DNA from: Actinomycetes bacterium
GTDB lineage: Bacteria > Actinomycetota > Acidimicrobiia > Acidimicrobiales > Acidimicrobiaceae
Length of the DNA stretch: 64,000 nt
Assembly: GCA_021805205.1 (NCBI GenBank)
Contig: JAJZFV010000015.1
Coordinates: 62,001 to 126,000 of the forward strand
Direction: 5' to 3'
The translations under genes were made by a program, and so were the position numbers. This document shows positions 27,416 to 36,887 of this stretch, one piece after another; the first letter of the stretch is position 1; every line of letters starts with the position of its first letter. The notes under the pieces are model-generated. The model ran no database searches, was not told the DNA's origin, and saw only the letters and a list, made by a program, of their open reading frames with translations.

Positions 27416-27429
27416 AACTACTTCAGCCC

Positions 27430-27972
27430 CTACTTACCTGTCTTGCCAGCTTTACGGAGAATCTTTTCTCCGGAATAGCGGACACCCTTACCCTTGTAAG
27501 GTTCAGGCTTCCTAATCTTGCGAATATTTGCGGCTACTTGTCCCACTAGCTCTTTGTCAATACCCTTAACGATGATACGTGTGGGTACCGGCACCTCAAA
27601 GGCAATTCCCTCTGGCGCTAGAACCTGTACCGGGTGAGAAAAACCTAGGGCCATCTCAATCTCGGTAGGACTCTTCAGGTTGGCACGATAACCAACGCCG
27701 ACGATCTCCAGTTCCTTAGTGAAGCCATTTGTAACGCCGTTCACCATATTTGAAACCAGTGTCCTCGAAAGACCATGAAGGGCCTTCGAGAGACGCTCAT
27801 CATTAGGTCGCTCTACTACAAGAACACTGGCATCTTGCCGAACAACTATCTCACCGGGAAGAGTACGCTCAAGCGAACCCTTTGGACCCGAAACCTTTAA
27901 GAAATTTCCATTATCGATCTGGACATTAACGCCGCCAGGTATTTCGACTGGAACCTTTCCGATTCGTGACAT
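27430..27972 (-). CDS. rplF: 50S ribosomal protein L6
   Basis: 180 residues with the two-fold repeated L6 domain. [15 protein letters not shown] at the start; second half [15 protein letters not shown] and the ending [15 protein letters not shown]. It sits near the sarcin-ricin loop. Between rpsH and rplR in standard spc order. Confidence 0.99.
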   Translation of the reverse strand: MSRIGKVPVEIPGGVNVQIDNGNFLKVSGPKGSLERTLPGEIVVRQDASVLVVERPNDERLSKALHGLSRTLVSNMVNGVTNGFTKELEIVGVGYRANLKSPTEIEMALGFSHPVQVLAPEGIAFEVPVPTRIIVKGIDKELVGQVAANIRKIRKPEPYKGKGVRYSGEKILRKAGKTGK

Positions 27973-28003
27973 TTGAAATCAAACTCCTTACCGGAGTCGC
28001 CAA

Positions 28004-28405
28004 CTACCAAACGTAGCAGACGACCTCTCCACCAATCTTTTGCCTACGTGCTTCGCGATCGGTCATAAGACCTTTAGAGGTGGAAACCACCGCGATACCA
28101 AGACCACCGAGAACTCGCGGAATTGCTTCAGCTCTCGAATAAACCCGCAGACCTGGCTTAGAGATTCTCTGGATTCCAGAGATAACTCGCTTCCTCTCGG
28201 AGGAGTACTTCAAGGTGATCTCTAGAACCTGTCCAGCTTTGCCCTCTACGTCTTTAACCTCGAAACCCTCTATATAGCCCTCTCGCTGCAAAAGGGCAGC
28301 AAGAGAAGCCTTGAGCTTGGAGGCCGGCATCGAAACCGAATCGTGCATTGCCGTATTCGCATTACGAATGCGAGTCAACATATCTGCTATTGGATCCGTC
28401 ATCAT
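28004..28405 (-). CDS. rpsH: 30S ribosomal protein S8
   Basis: 133 residues, typical. Markers: [16 protein letters not shown] at the start, ending with [19 protein letters not shown] and [10 protein letters not shown]8 is a primary binder of 16S rRNA helix 21 and in E. coli the translational repressor of the spc operon. A preceding M (MMTDP) makes the first codon ambiguous by one. Confidence 0.99.
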   Translation of the reverse strand: MMTDPIADMLTRIRNANTAMHDSVSMPASKLKASLAALLQREGYIEGFEVKDVEGKAGQVLEITLKYSSERKRVISGIQRISKPGLRVYSRAEAIPRVLGGLGIAVVSTSKGLMTDREARRQKIGGEVVCYVW

Positions 28406-28420
28406 AGTATTGTCAACCCC

Positions 28421-28606
28421 CTACCAGCTTGCCTTGGTAACGCCAGGAACTTCACCAGCGTGCACCATAACTCGGAGGCAAATTCTGCAAAGGCCGAACT
28501 TACGATAAACCGAATGAGGGCGACCACAACGACCACACCTCGTATAGGCACGAGTCTTGAACTTGGCAACGCGCCTTTGCTTCTCTATCAAAGCCTTTTT
28601 AGCCAT
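28421..28606 (-). CDS. rpsZ: 30S ribosomal protein S14, type Z
   Basis: 61 residues, the short zinc-binding form. Two cysteine pairs, [22 protein letters not shown] (cited as [15 protein letters not shown] and LCRIC), hold zinc; the [10 protein letters not shown] lead-in and the ending are standard. It directly follows rplE (no gap) and precedes rpsH. Confidence 0.98.
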   Translation of the reverse strand: MAKKALIEKQRRVAKFKTRAYTRCGRCGRPHSVYRKFGLCRICLRVMVHAGEVPGVTKASW

Positions 28607-29173
28607 TTATTGACCCTCTCTCTTGAAAGGAAAACCGAATGCGCTCAGAAGCGCCCGACCATGGTCATCTGTATTTGCTGTGGTAACGATGGTTATATCC
28701 ATACCTCGCGTTACATCTACCTTGTCATATTCAATTTCAGGGAAGATCAACTGCTCGGTGACACCGAAGGTATAGTTGCCTCGGCCATCGAACGACTTTG
28801 GATTCAATCCACGAAAGTCACGAATACGGGGAATCGACAGCGATACTAAACGATCAAAGAACTCCCACATCTTGTCACCACGCAGGGTCACCTTTACGCC
28901 AATCGCGTTGCCCTGACGAAGCTTGAAACCAGCGACTGACTTACGAGCTCTGGTGACTACGGCCTTTTGCCCTGTTATCGCCTCAAGTTCTCGAACTGCC
29001 CCCTCAAGCAACGAAGCTTGCTGAGTAGCTCTACCAACACCCATGTTGATTACGATCTTTTCCATCTTGGGAACTTCCATGATGTTACCGAGACCGAGGC
29101 TTTCCTTCAATTGAGCTCGAAGAACCTCGTTGTACTTTGTCTTCAAACGTGGCATTTCAGAGGTCGTCGTCAT
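28607..29173 (-). CDS. rplE: 50S ribosomal protein L5
   Basis: 188 residues. Binds 5S rRNA and contacts the P-site tRNA. Conserved: [20 protein letters not shown] in part (NMGVGRATQ), [20 protein letters not shown] ([18 protein letters not shown]), [11 protein letters not shown] and [10 protein letters not shown]. The start overlaps the rplX stop by four bases. Confidence 0.99.
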   Translation of the reverse strand: MTTTSEMPRLKTKYNEVLRAQLKESLGLGNIMEVPKMEKIVINMGVGRATQQASLLEGAVRELEAITGQKAVVTRARKSVAGFKLRQGNAIGVKVTLRGDKMWEFFDRLVSLSIPRIRDFRGLNPKSFDGRGNYTFGVTEQLIFPEIEYDKVDVTRGMDITIVTTANTDDHGRALLSAFGFPFKREGQ

Positions 29174-29475
29174 AGTTCACCACCGCATCGCTTACAAACA
29201 CGAACTTTTTTGCCATCATCTTTGATGAGAGCGCCAACGCGAACAGGGCCGCACTTAGGGCAAACGATCTGAACGTTGGACACCGAAATTGGCATGTCCT
29301 TATCGACAATCGAGCCTTGCTCGGTAGTAGACGTTGGCTTTTGGTGCTTCTTGGCTACATTGACTCGTTCGACAATGATCTTGTCTTTCTTGGGGAGGGT
29401 ACGCAGCACCGAGCCCTCACGTCCCTTATCCTTACCCGCCATCACACGAACGGTATCGCCCTTGCGAATCTTCAT
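29170..29475 (-). CDS. rplX: 50S ribosomal protein L24
   Basis: 101 residues with a KOW motif ([16 protein letters not shown]) at the start and a C-terminal four-cysteine ribbon (CPKCG ... CKRCGGEL), the zinc-capable form. L24 initiates large-subunit assembly. It sits between rplN and rplE; start one base after the rplN stop. Confidence 0.99.
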   Translation of the reverse strand: MKIRKGDTVRVMAGKDKGREGSVLRTLPKKDKIIVERVNVAKKHQKPTSTTEQGSIVDKDMPISVSNVQIVCPKCGPVRVGALIKDDGKKVRVCKRCGGEL

Positions 29476-29844
29476 CTAGAGCACCTCCGGTGCTAACGAA
29501 ATAATCTTCATGAACTTCTTATCACGCAGTTCACGACCGACAGGGCCGAAGATACGAGTACCGCGCGGTTGCAGGGCATCGTTGATGATGACCGCTGCAT
29601 TCTCATCGAAGCGAATATAGCTACCGTCTGGACGGCGCTTCTCCTTCTTGGTTCGTACTACGACGCACTTAACTACGTCACCACGCTTGACATTGGCTCC
29701 AGGAATCGCGTCCTTCACAGTCGCTACGAAGATGTCTCCGATGCTCGCATAGCGACGACGGGATCCACCTAAGACCTTGATAACGAGGACTTCTTTTGCC
29801 CCTGAGTTGTCAGCAACCCTTAATCTGGTCTCTTGCTGTATCAT
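29476..29844 (-). CDS. rplN: 50S ribosomal protein L14
   Basis: 122 residues when started at ATG 29844, the universal [20 protein letters not shown] beginning (cited as [17 protein letters not shown]). The frame is open 11 codons further upstream, but that part is inside rpsQ. The ATG overlaps the rpsQ stop as ATGA, showing coupling. Other marks: [27 protein letters not shown] and the LAPEVL end. L14 forms bridges with the small subunit. Confidence 0.98.
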   Translation of the reverse strand: MIQQETRLRVADNSGAKEVLVIKVLGGSRRRYASIGDIFVATVKDAIPGANVKRGDVVKCVVVRTKKEKRRPDGSYIRFDENAAVIINDALQPRGTRIFGPVGRELRDKKFMKIISLAPEVL

Positions 29845-30113
29845 CGAGCACGCTCCACAATCTCCACTACACGCCAACGCTTTAGCTTGGAGAGCGGCCG
29901 AGTCTCCTCGACCCTAACTGTGTCTCCTACCTTGGCTTCAAACTTCGAATCGTGGGCATAAAGCTTCTTAGTGCGCTGAACAGTCTTGCGGTAACGAGGG
30001 TGACGCACTCGCTCGATGACTGCCACGACGACCGTATCCGTCATTGCGTCGGAGATTACTACCCCTTCGCGGATCTTTTGCCCGTTTTTCCTAACTTCTA
30101 GTTCTTCACTCAT
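29841..30113 (-). CDS. rpsQ: 30S ribosomal protein S17
   Basis: 90 residues. OB-fold 16S-binding protein with [20 protein letters not shown] in part ([13 protein letters not shown]), [35 protein letters not shown]; between rpmC (two-base gap) and rplN (ATGA overlap). Confidence 0.99.
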   Translation of the reverse strand: MSEELEVRKNGQKIREGVVISDAMTDTVVVAVIERVRHPRYRKTVQRTKKLYAHDSKFEAKVGDTVRVEETRPLSKLKRWRVVEIVERAR

Positions 30114-30115
30114 AG

Positions 30116-30322
30116 CTACTTACCTTCCGCCTCTCGCCCTCGCTCACTCAGGAGCGTATTGATGCGAGCGATCTCACGCTTCAGCAATCCAACCCTCGCT
30201 GTATTGGCGACGGAAGATGTAGCCAAATCAAAGCGCAAGTTAAAGAGCTCTTTGGTATTTTGGTCGCGCCGCTCACGCAGCTCGACATCGTCTAGTTCTC
30301 TTAGTTCAGATGCTTTAGACAC
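30116..30322 (-). CDS. rpmC: 50S ribosomal protein L29
   Basis: 68 residues, a helical hairpin at the tunnel exit. Conserved [20 protein letters not shown] in part ([20 protein letters not shown]), FDLATSS and [14 protein letters not shown]. Located between rplP and rpsQ, two bases from each. Confidence 0.98.
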   Translation of the reverse strand: MSKASELRELDDVELRERRDQNTKELFNLRFDLATSSVANTARVGLLKREIARINTLLSERGREAEGK

Positions 30323-30324
30323 GA

Positions 30325-30756
30325 CTAAACCTCATTCTCATGGGAAAACGAATCGCGAACCACGAACCTGGCCTTGAATGGAAGCTTTTGAATTGCTCTC
30401 TCCATAGCTCCTCGCGCCAACTCCTCGTTTACGCCGTTTAACTCAAACAAAATGCGCCCTGGCTTGACTACCGCAACCCAAAACTCTGGGTTACCCTTAC
30501 CAGAACCCATACGGGTCTCAGCTGGCTTCTTGGTAATCGGCTTATCTGGAAAAACTCGGATCCAAACTTTACCGCCACGGCGTATGTGACGAGTCATTGC
30601 AATACGAGCAGACTCAATTTGACGTGCCGTCAACCAACCGGACTCGAGAGCTTGGATACCGTACTCCCCGAAGTTGAGTTCCGTGCCGCCCTTGGCCAAA
30701 CCCTCGCGGCGACCGCGCTGTACCTTACGGTGCTTTACCCTACGTGGCATCAACAT
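30325..30756 (-). CDS. rplP: 50S ribosomal protein L16
   Basis: 143 residues. [19 protein letters not shown], cited as [32 protein letters not shown] ([13 protein letters not shown]), the [20 protein letters not shown] loop in part ([16 protein letters not shown]) and [11 protein letters not shown]16 organises the A-site tRNA pocket. Starts ML-MPRR, either Met plausible. Two bases after rpsC. Confidence 0.99.
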   Translation of the reverse strand: MLMPRRVKHRKVQRGRREGLAKGGTELNFGEYGIQALESGWLTARQIESARIAMTRHIRRGGKVWIRVFPDKPITKKPAETRMGSGKGNPEFWVAVVKPGRILFELNGVNEELARGAMERAIQKLPFKARFVVRDSFSHENEV

Positions 30757-30758
30757 GA

Positions 30759-31601
30759 CTAATCAGTCTCCCGCTTGAAGTGTGCCGCTTCGTGCGACTC
30801 CGGACGTACTTTTCTTTCGAGATCTTCGCTACGATCAAGCAACTTCTCAAGCTGATCCTCTGATCCACCGGTATTACGACGCTCACTGTTGCGGCGACCT
30901 CCGCCTGCAGAAACTCGCTTGGGCCTTGCCGCTGGCTCAGCCACTGGGGCTTCCTGAGCACTGGGAACGCGGTAAGGAACGATGTCGCCCTTATAGATCC
31001 AAACCTTGACGCCGATTCGACCAAAGGTGGTACGAGCCTCACGGAAACCGTAATCAATGTCCGCACGAAGGGTATGCAGAGGAACGCGACCTTCGCGATA
31101 CGATTCCTTACGAGCCATTTCAGCTCCACCGAGACGTCCCGAACACTGAATCTTGACGCCCTGTCCGCCGGAACGCTCAACGAGTTGCATAGAACGCTTC
31201 ATAGCTCGACGAAACGAGACGCGTCGAGATAGCTGATCGGCAATATTCTGAGCCACCAATGCGGCATCTAATTCAGGCTGCGCGATCTCTTTCACGTTCA
31301 ATTGCACCTTCTCGTCACCGATAAGGGCGCCAAGCTCGTGACGAATCTTCTCAATGTTCTTTCCTTGGTGACCAACGATTGGGCCCACCTTGGAAGAGAA
31401 GATGTCAACTCGAATATCCCCACGCTTGCGCTCAATTTCAACACGAGACAGCTGAAGAGTCTCGAGTCGCTTGGTTAGGAAATTGCGAATCTCCCAGTCT
31501 TGAAGGACCGTCTCCTTGTAGTTCTTGTCCTCGTACCAGGTCGACTTCCACTTAGTAGTAACGCCAAGTCGAAAGCCGTAAGGATTTACCTTCTGCCCCA
31601 T
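30759..31601 (-). CDS. rpsC: 30S ribosomal protein S3
   Basis: 280 residues, longer than the usual 210-240. The N-terminal KH domain ([19 protein letters not shown]) and the S3 C-terminal domain ([28 protein letters not shown]) end near residue 215; after that comes a charged, low-complexity tail with [14 protein letters not shown] and many Arg/Glu. Such tails are frequent in actinobacterial S3. It helps form the mRNA entrance. Start overlaps the rplV stop by one base. Confidence 0.99.
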   Translation of the reverse strand: MGQKVNPYGFRLGVTTKWKSTWYEDKNYKETVLQDWEIRNFLTKRLETLQLSRVEIERKRGDIRVDIFSSKVGPIVGHQGKNIEKIRHELGALIGDEKVQLNVKEIAQPELDAALVAQNIADQLSRRVSFRRAMKRSMQLVERSGGQGVKIQCSGRLGGAEMARKESYREGRVPLHTLRADIDYGFREARTTFGRIGVKVWIYKGDIVPYRVPSAQEAPVAEPAARPKRVSAGGGRRNSERRNTGGSEDQLEKLLDRSEDLERKVRPESHEAAHFKRETD

Positions 31602-32236
31602 TACTTGCTCTCACCTTCTACTTGGGCGTTTTCTACCACTTCAGCCTCACCGGAGGTCTCCGTTGCATCCGCCTCAACGACACTTTCAGCCGCAACGTTC
31701 GTCTCAACAACGTCATTCACAGCAACATCTTCGATCTCGAGAAGCTCGTCCTCGGAGGCCTCAACTTGACTCTCCTCGATCTGATCCTTGCTCGGGTTCG
31801 AGGCACGGACACGAGCAGATCGTCGAGCTTGACGCTTAGCTTCGTCATTATTGCGCTTACGCATCACGTCGGCGATCTTTCGTTCGTCCATACGATCGAC
31901 GATGATTGTGATGTGGCTTGTCCTCTTGAGAATCTGAGCAGCCCGACCACGGGCCCTAGCGCTGAATCGCTTCATAGTTACACCTTCATCGGCGTAGCAA
32001 GCTGCAACGTAGAGCTCGACTCCGGGAATACCGTTATTGTGCTCAGCATTAGCGACGGCTGACGCGAGAAGCTTTAAGACAGCCTTTGCCGCTCCCCGGT
32101 CGGTGTAGACCAAGATGTCGCGAGCCGTGATAATGTCCTTGCCCCTAATAAGGTCCAGAACTTCACGTACCTTCGAGGCGGACATACGATATCCGCGGAG
32201 AACAGCGCGTACGCCTGTATTCGTCGAAGTCGTCAT
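31601..32236 (-). CDS. rplV: 50S ribosomal protein L22 with long acidic tail
   Basis: 211 residues against a usual 110-130. The L22 core ([29 protein letters not shown], the tunnel hairpin [16 protein letters not shown]) ends near residue 117; a basic stretch (about 118-146) and a very acidic segment (about 150-211, rich in Glu, Val, Ala) follow. Core residues of the tunnel hairpin are intact, so it should work as L22, which lines the exit tunnel. The tail has no obvious domain. Between rpsS and rpsC, overlapping both slightly. Confidence 0.98.
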   Translation of the reverse strand: MTTSTNTGVRAVLRGYRMSASKVREVLDLIRGKDIITARDILVYTDRGAAKAVLKLLASAVANAEHNNGIPGVELYVAACYADEGVTMKRFSARARGRAAQILKRTSHITIIVDRMDERKIADVMRKRNNDEAKRQARRSARVRASNPSKDQIEESQVEASEDELLEIEDVAVNDVVETNVAAESVVEADATETSGEAEVVENAQVEGESK

Positions 32237-32514
32237 CTCCTCTTACCTGCCCTCTCTTGACCGGCGTGGTATTTGAATGTCCTAGTTGGACTGAACTCAC
32301 CCAACTTGTGGCCGACCATTGACTCTGTTACATACACCGGAATGTGCTTACGACCATCATGAACCGCGATGGTGTGACCAACCATATCTGGAATGATCGT
32401 TGACCTTCTTGACCAAGTCTTGATGACCTTCTTTTCGCCCTTCGAATTTTGATCGTCGACCTTCTTCAAAAGGTGCGCGTCAACGAAAGGGCCCTTCTTG
32501 AGGCTACGTGCCAT
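32233..32514 (-). CDS. rpsS: 30S ribosomal protein S19
   Basis: 93 residues, standard: [17 protein letters not shown] at the start, [20 protein letters not shown] in part ([17 protein letters not shown]), [13 protein letters not shown] and the basic end. S19 sits in the 30S head near the A-site tRNA. Overlaps rplV by four bases and follows rplB by 15. Confidence 0.99.
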   Translation of the reverse strand: MARSLKKGPFVDAHLLKKVDDQNSKGEKKVIKTWSRRSTIIPDMVGHTIAVHDGRKHIPVYVTESMVGHKLGEFSPTRTFKYHAGQERAGKRR

Positions 32515-32529
32515 GTTACGTTAACCTTC

Positions 32530-33366
32530 CTAGCGCCTTGCACCGCGACCGCGGCGACGTCTAATAATCATTGCGTCACTGGCCTTACGACGTGAACGCG
32601 TTCTTCCTTCTGGTTTACCCCAAGGTGATACAGGATGGCGACCACCAGAGGTTTTGCCTTCTCCACCACCAAGTGGGTGATCGACTGGGTTCATAGCAAC
32701 ACCACGTGTCTGCGGACGTACGCCCTTCCAACGGTTACGGCCAGCCTTACCGATCGAAATCAGCTCATGCTCGGCGTTCCCAACTTCGCCAACGGTAGCG
32801 CGGCACTCGATCGGAACACGGCGCATTTCAGTTGACGGGAGACGCAAAGTCGCGTAGTCGCCTTCCTTTGCAACAAGCTGGATAGAAAGTCCCGCGCTGC
32901 GTGCGAGTTTGCCACCTTGGCCTGGCTTCAACTCAACGTTATGCACGACGGTACCGACCGGGATATTGCGAAGCGGCAACGCATTGCCCACTCGAATATC
33001 AGCAGCAGGACCGGACTCGACAAGCTCTCCGACCTTGAGTCGGTTAGGAGCCAAGATGTATGCCTTCTCGCCATCGAGGTAGTGAAGCAGGGCGATCCGA
33101 GCGTTGCGATTTGGATCATATTCGATCGCAGCTACCTTGGCCGGAACACCGTCCTTGCGACGCTTAAAGTCAATCAAACGGTATTGCTGCTTGTGACCGC
33201 CGCCCTTGTGGCGTGAGGTCTTGCGTCCATAGACGTTACGACCGCCAGTGCCACTCTTAGATGCAAGAAGGGACTTCTCGGGACGCTCTTTGGTAATCTC
33301 AGAAAAGTCAGAGCTCGATTGGAATCTACGACCAGGGCTCGTTGGCTTTCTCTTACGTATTGCCAT
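32530..33366 (-). CDS. rplB: 50S ribosomal protein L2
   Basis: 278 residues. Peptidyl-transferase-centre protein. Signature [18 protein letters not shown] with the conserved histidine, [17 protein letters not shown], the SH3-like [16 protein letters not shown] and the ending [18 protein letters not shown] in part ([14 protein letters not shown]). Typical length. Between rplW and rpsS. Confidence 0.99.
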   Translation of the reverse strand: MAIRKRKPTSPGRRFQSSSDFSEITKERPEKSLLASKSGTGGRNVYGRKTSRHKGGGHKQQYRLIDFKRRKDGVPAKVAAIEYDPNRNARIALLHYLDGEKAYILAPNRLKVGELVESGPAADIRVGNALPLRNIPVGTVVHNVELKPGQGGKLARSAGLSIQLVAKEGDYATLRLPSTEMRRVPIECRATVGEVGNAEHELISIGKAGRNRWKGVRPQTRGVAMNPVDHPLGGGEGKTSGGRHPVSPWGKPEGRTRSRRKASDAMIIRRRRGRGARR

Positions 33367-33378
33367 CTTAAAAAACCT

Positions 33379-33666
33379 CTATCTCTGGTAGATGTCGATC
33401 TGACCCTCTTTGAGGGTTACCATCGCTCGTTTTGTGGTGGACAATTGCGAGTAAAGGCCGGTGCGCGGATTACGACGACGCTTACCTTTACGGTTCGAGG
33501 TATTCACCTTTGCTACCTTGACAGAGAAGATCTCTTCGACAGCCTTACCGATCTCAACTTTGTTGGCTCTGCGATCGACTATAAAGGTGTACACGTTGCT
33601 CTCAGAGAGACCAAAAGACTTCTCTGAGATAACCGGCTTAATGATTATGGAATATGCGCTAGCCAT
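33379..33666 (-). CDS. rplW: 50S ribosomal protein L23
   Basis: 95 residues, typical. [22 protein letters not shown] in part ([14 protein letters not shown]), [21 protein letters not shown] in part ([16 protein letters not shown]), and the NRKGKRRR loop. L23 docks trigger factor and SRP at the tunnel exit. Between rplD and rplB. Confidence 0.99.
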   Translation of the reverse strand: MASAYSIIIKPVISEKSFGLSESNVYTFIVDRRANKVEIGKAVEEIFSVKVAKVNTSNRKGKRRRNPRTGLYSQLSTTKRAMVTLKEGQIDIYQR

Positions 33667-33668
33667 GT

Positions 33669-34358
33669 CTATTTAGCTTCCTCTTCTTCAACGACATCGC
33701 CTTCGTCGTCACCTTCGCCATCGCCGAGGAGTGTCGACTTCTCAAAGACCACGACATCAGACCACAAGACGTCATACGGATTCAACTCCGCCTCATCAAT
33801 CAAACGCACTGAAGGGAGGTTAGAGAAGGTACGAACCAGGTTGTACTGGTATGGATCAACGACGAGAAGAATCTTCTTGCCGGTGAGTCCGGCATTAGCG
33901 AGGAAAGATAGACCAATCTTCGTCTTTGGCTCTTCGTAGTTGAACGAATCAACAACAATTATCGCACTTGCTGAAGCACGGTCAGAGAGAGAGTGATACA
34001 GCGCCGCACGCTTCATCTTCTTAGGGGTGCGTTGGGTGTATAGTCGTGGCTTAGGACCAAGTGCTACACCACCGCCAGCCCAGTGAGGAGCACGGGTAGA
34101 ACCTTGACGGGCTCGACCTGTTCCCTTCTGACGGAAAGGCTTACGCCCACCGCCTCGAACCTCTGAGCGAGTCTTTGTTGACTGCGTACCTCGACGGGCC
34201 GCCGCTAACTGCGCGACAACGACTTGGTGAATAAGAGGCACATTTGGCGTATATCCAAAGATGGCCGGATTTAGTTCAACGTCGCCGATCTTGTTACCCT
34301 CTTGGTTCACGAGAGGAGCAGCATAGGAGTTAAGTACTACTTGTTGAGTATCTGACAT
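33669..34358 (-). CDS. rplD: 50S ribosomal protein L4
   Basis: 229 residues. The tunnel loop segment [19 protein letters not shown] and [19 protein letters not shown] are intact. The C-terminus has an acidic tail ([16 protein letters not shown]) beyond the usual end. In E. coli L4 also regulates the S10 operon. Between rplC and rplW. Confidence 0.99.
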   Translation of the reverse strand: MSDTQQVVLNSYAAPLVNQEGNKIGDVELNPAIFGYTPNVPLIHQVVVAQLAAARRGTQSTKTRSEVRGGGRKPFRQKGTGRARQGSTRAPHWAGGGVALGPKPRLYTQRTPKKMKRAALYHSLSDRASASAIIVVDSFNYEEPKTKIGLSFLANAGLTGKKILLVVDPYQYNLVRTFSNLPSVRLIDEAELNPYDVLWSDVVVFEKSTLLGDGEGDDEGDVVEEEEAK

Positions 34359-34360
34359 AA

Positions 34361-35002
34361 TTATCTCCCGCCCTTAACTGCGTCACGAACGACCACAGAC
34401 GAGCCCTTTGCTCCCGGAACCGCGCCTTTGATGAGTAGGATTCCTCTCTCGGTATCAGCCTTTACTACCTTCAAGTTTTGGGTCGTGACCTTATCACTAC
34501 CGTACTGTCCAGCCATACGCGTACCCTTGAAGACACGCGCAGGGGTGGAGCATGCACCGATAGAACCAGGCGCACGGTGCTTCTTGTGATTACCGTGTGA
34601 AGCCTTTTGACCCTTGAAGTTGTGGCGCTTCATTCCACCGGAGAAGCCGTGACCCTTCGACGTACCAGTTACGTCGACGAAGTCACCGCTCTCCCAGATC
34701 TCTACGCCATACTCGCTACCAACTGAATATCCAGAGACATCGTCGAGACGAAACTCTAAAACTTCCACGCCCGGCTCAACGCCGGCCTTATGGAAGACGC
34801 CCGCTTCGGGACGATTTACTTTGCGTGCATCTTTGGTACCGTAAGTAACCATAAGTGCCGAATAACCGTCAGTGGAGGGTTGCTTTACCCTCATGACCCT
34901 CATTGGGTCAACCTTGACGACAGTTACCGGTATAACACGGTTTTGGTCATCCCAAACCTGCGTCATACCCAGCTTCTTGCCTATCAGAGCCTTGGTTGCC
35001 AT
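34361..35002 (-). CDS. rplC: 50S ribosomal protein L3
   Basis: 213 residues: LIGKKLGMTQVWDDQNRVIPV in part (IGKKLGMTQVWDD), VDVTGTSKGHGFSGGMKRH and GSIGACSTPARVFKGTRMAG in part (SIGACSTPARVFKG). L3 reaches into the peptidyl-transferase centre. It follows rpsJ after a 178-base gap that holds a terminator-like attenuator, an unusual spacing. Confidence 0.99.
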   Translation of the reverse strand: MATKALIGKKLGMTQVWDDQNRVIPVTVVKVDPMRVMRVKQPSTDGYSALMVTYGTKDARKVNRPEAGVFHKAGVEPGVEVLEFRLDDVSGYSVGSEYGVEIWESGDFVDVTGTSKGHGFSGGMKRHNFKGQKASHGNHKKHRAPGSIGACSTPARVFKGTRMAGQYGSDKVTTQNLKVVKADTERGILLIKGAVPGAKGSSVVVRDAVKGGR

Positions 35003-35061
35003 TTCCTGAGCTTTCCTTGTTTATCTAAATCCGGAGTACCGGTCATTGATGACTCAACTTG

Positions 35062-35089
35062 CAAACAAAAACTCCGCCTATCGGCGGAG
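35062..35089 (-). terminator. terminator/attenuator between rpsJ and rplC
   Basis: On the minus strand CTCCGCC-GATA-GGCGGAG (35072-35089) is followed at once by TTTTTGTTTG. The seven-pair GC-rich stem with a tetraloop and a U tract is a textbook intrinsic terminator. It stands 91 bases after the rpsJ stop and about 60 before the rplC start. Confidence 0.85.
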
Positions 35090-35180
35090 CTCTGCCATCT
35101 GTTTGCTAGGCGGTTCCTTTCGGCCTACCCAGACGTCAAAGCCATCAAACTTGTTTGGCAATTTCCTGCCAATGATTCCC

Positions 35181-35507
35181 TTAGAGGGACTGAACCTTAA
35201 TTTCGATATCGACACCAGCAGGGACGTCTAGCCTCTGCAACGAATCGACTGTCTTAGGGGTGTGCTCCACAATATCAAGAAGCCTCTTATGCACTCTCAT
35301 TTCAAAGTGCTCCCGAGAATCCTTGTGCTTGTGCGGAGATCTTATCACTGTATACCGCGAGGTCTCGGTAGGCAGCGGAACAGGCCCCTTGACCTTTGCA
35401 TCGGTACGTAGGACCGTGTCTACGATCTTACGTGTCGAGGCGTCAAGAATCGCTGCATCATACGCCTTCAAGCGAATACGAATCCTCTGCTTCGAGTTAT
35501 CTGCCAT
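35181..35507 (-). CDS. rpsJ: 30S ribosomal protein S10
   Basis: 108 residues. [20 protein letters not shown] in part ([14 protein letters not shown]), [20 protein letters not shown] in part ([17 protein letters not shown]), [18 protein letters not shown] and the ending [13 protein letters not shown]10 also binds NusB in transcription antitermination. First gene of the S10 cluster, between the tuf terminator and a second hairpin before rplC. Confidence 0.99.
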   Translation of the reverse strand: MADNSKQRIRIRLKAYDAAILDASTRKIVDTVLRTDAKVKGPVPLPTETSRYTVIRSPHKHKDSREHFEMRVHKRLLDIVEHTPKTVDSLQRLDVPAGVDIEIKVQSL

Positions 35508-35555
35508 CAGAAATCCTTACAAAAATTTAACAAAACGCTCTAACAGCATAATGTC

Positions 35556-35595
35556 TTAAACAGAATGGTCGGCACCCAATTTTGGATGCCGACCA
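35556..35595 (-). terminator. intrinsic terminator of tuf
   Basis: TGGTCGGCA and TGCCGACCA (35566-35595) face each other around an inner CCAA/TTGG pairing; the minus strand continues with TTCTGTTT. It lies 29 bases after the tuf stop and separates the str operon from rpsJ. Confidence 0.75.
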
Positions 35596-35624
35596 CGTAC
35601 CTTGTTATCGAGTTTGACTCGAAA

Positions 35625-36812
35625 CTACTTGATGATCTTGGTTACAGCGCCTGCGCCAACTGTTCGACCACCCTCACGGATAGCGAAACGAAGACCCTCA
35701 TCCATAGCGATTGGCTTTTGGAGCTCAACCGTCATAGTGATGTTGTCACCAGGAACAACCATCTCTTTACCCTCTGGTAGGGTAATCGTTCCAGTTACGT
35801 CAGTAGTACGGAAGTAGAACTGTGGACGATAGTTGTTGAAGAATGGCTTGTGACGTCCACCTTCTTCCTTGGTCAAGACGTAAACGTTAGCCTCAAAGAC
35901 TGTGTGAGGTGTGATCGAACCTGGCTTACAGAGAACCTGGCCTCGTTCGACATCATTCTTCTTGGTACCACGCAGAAGCACACCGACGTTGTCTCCTGCT
36001 TGGCCTTCGTCGAGAATCTTGTTGAACATTTCTACACCAGTACAAACAGTCTTTTGAGTAGCACGCAACCCAACGATCTCAACTTCATCCGAGATACGAA
36101 CGATACCGCGCTCAACCTTACCGGTTACAACTGTACCGCGGCCTTGGATGGTGAAGACGTCTTCAATCGGCATGAGGAACGGACGATCAACCGCACGCTC
36201 TGGCTCTGGAATGTAAGAGTCGACTTGGCTCATCAACTCAACGATACGGTCCTGCCACTCAGTATCTCCTTCGAGAGCCTTGAGGGCCGAGACGCGAACC
36301 ACTGGAGTGTCGTCACCTGGGAAATCATACTCGTTGAGAAGCTCACGAACTTCTAGTTCAACCAAATCGAGGAGCTCTTCATCGTCGACCATGTCGGACT
36401 TGTTGAGGGCTACAACGATATATGGAACGCCTACCTGACGAGCAAGCAAAACGTGCTCACGAGTCTGAGGCATCGGGCCGTCGGCAGCGGAAACAACAAG
36501 AATTGCTCCATCAACCTGAGCAGCACCGGTGATCATGTTCTTGATGTAGTCGGCGTGGCCTGGCATGTCTACGTGCGCGTAGTGACGGTTGTCCGTCTCA
36601 TACTCTACGTGCGCAATAGAGATGGTTATACCACGAGCTCTTTCTTCTGGTGCCTTATCGATTTGATCGAATGGTGTGAACTTTACGCCAGGGTTGCGAT
36701 CTGCCAATGTCTTAGTGATCGCAGCTGTGAGTGTTGTCTTACCATGGTCGATGTGACCCATGGTTCCAATATTCACGTGTGGCTTGAGGCGCTCAAATTT
36801 TTGCTTTGCCAT
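35625..36812 (-). CDS. tuf: elongation factor Tu
   Basis: 395-residue GTPase that delivers aminoacyl-tRNA. G1 [11 protein letters not shown]3 [13 protein letters not shown] in part (DMPGHADY), G4 NKSDMVDD, and the domain 2-3 landmarks [25 protein letters not shown] and the ending [14 protein letters not shown]. Only one tuf is in the window. It follows fusA by 75 bases; terminator after. Confidence 0.99.
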   Translation of the reverse strand: MAKQKFERLKPHVNIGTMGHIDHGKTTLTAAITKTLADRNPGVKFTPFDQIDKAPEERARGITISIAHVEYETDNRHYAHVDMPGHADYIKNMITGAAQVDGAILVVSAADGPMPQTREHVLLARQVGVPYIVVALNKSDMVDDEELLDLVELEVRELLNEYDFPGDDTPVVRVSALKALEGDTEWQDRIVELMSQVDSYIPEPERAVDRPFLMPIEDVFTIQGRGTVVTGKVERGIVRISDEVEIVGLRATQKTVCTGVEMFNKILDEGQAGDNVGVLLRGTKKNDVERGQVLCKPGSITPHTVFEANVYVLTKEEGGRHKPFFNNYRPQFYFRTTDVTGTITLPEGKEMVVPGDNITMTVELQKPIAMDEGLRFAIREGGRTVGAGAVTKIIK

Positions 36813-36887
36813 CTCTCCAACTTGCTCCGTTTATCTTTCAGCGACGAGTGGTCGACGCCGACTTGCTTACAAGGTACTGATACTACG

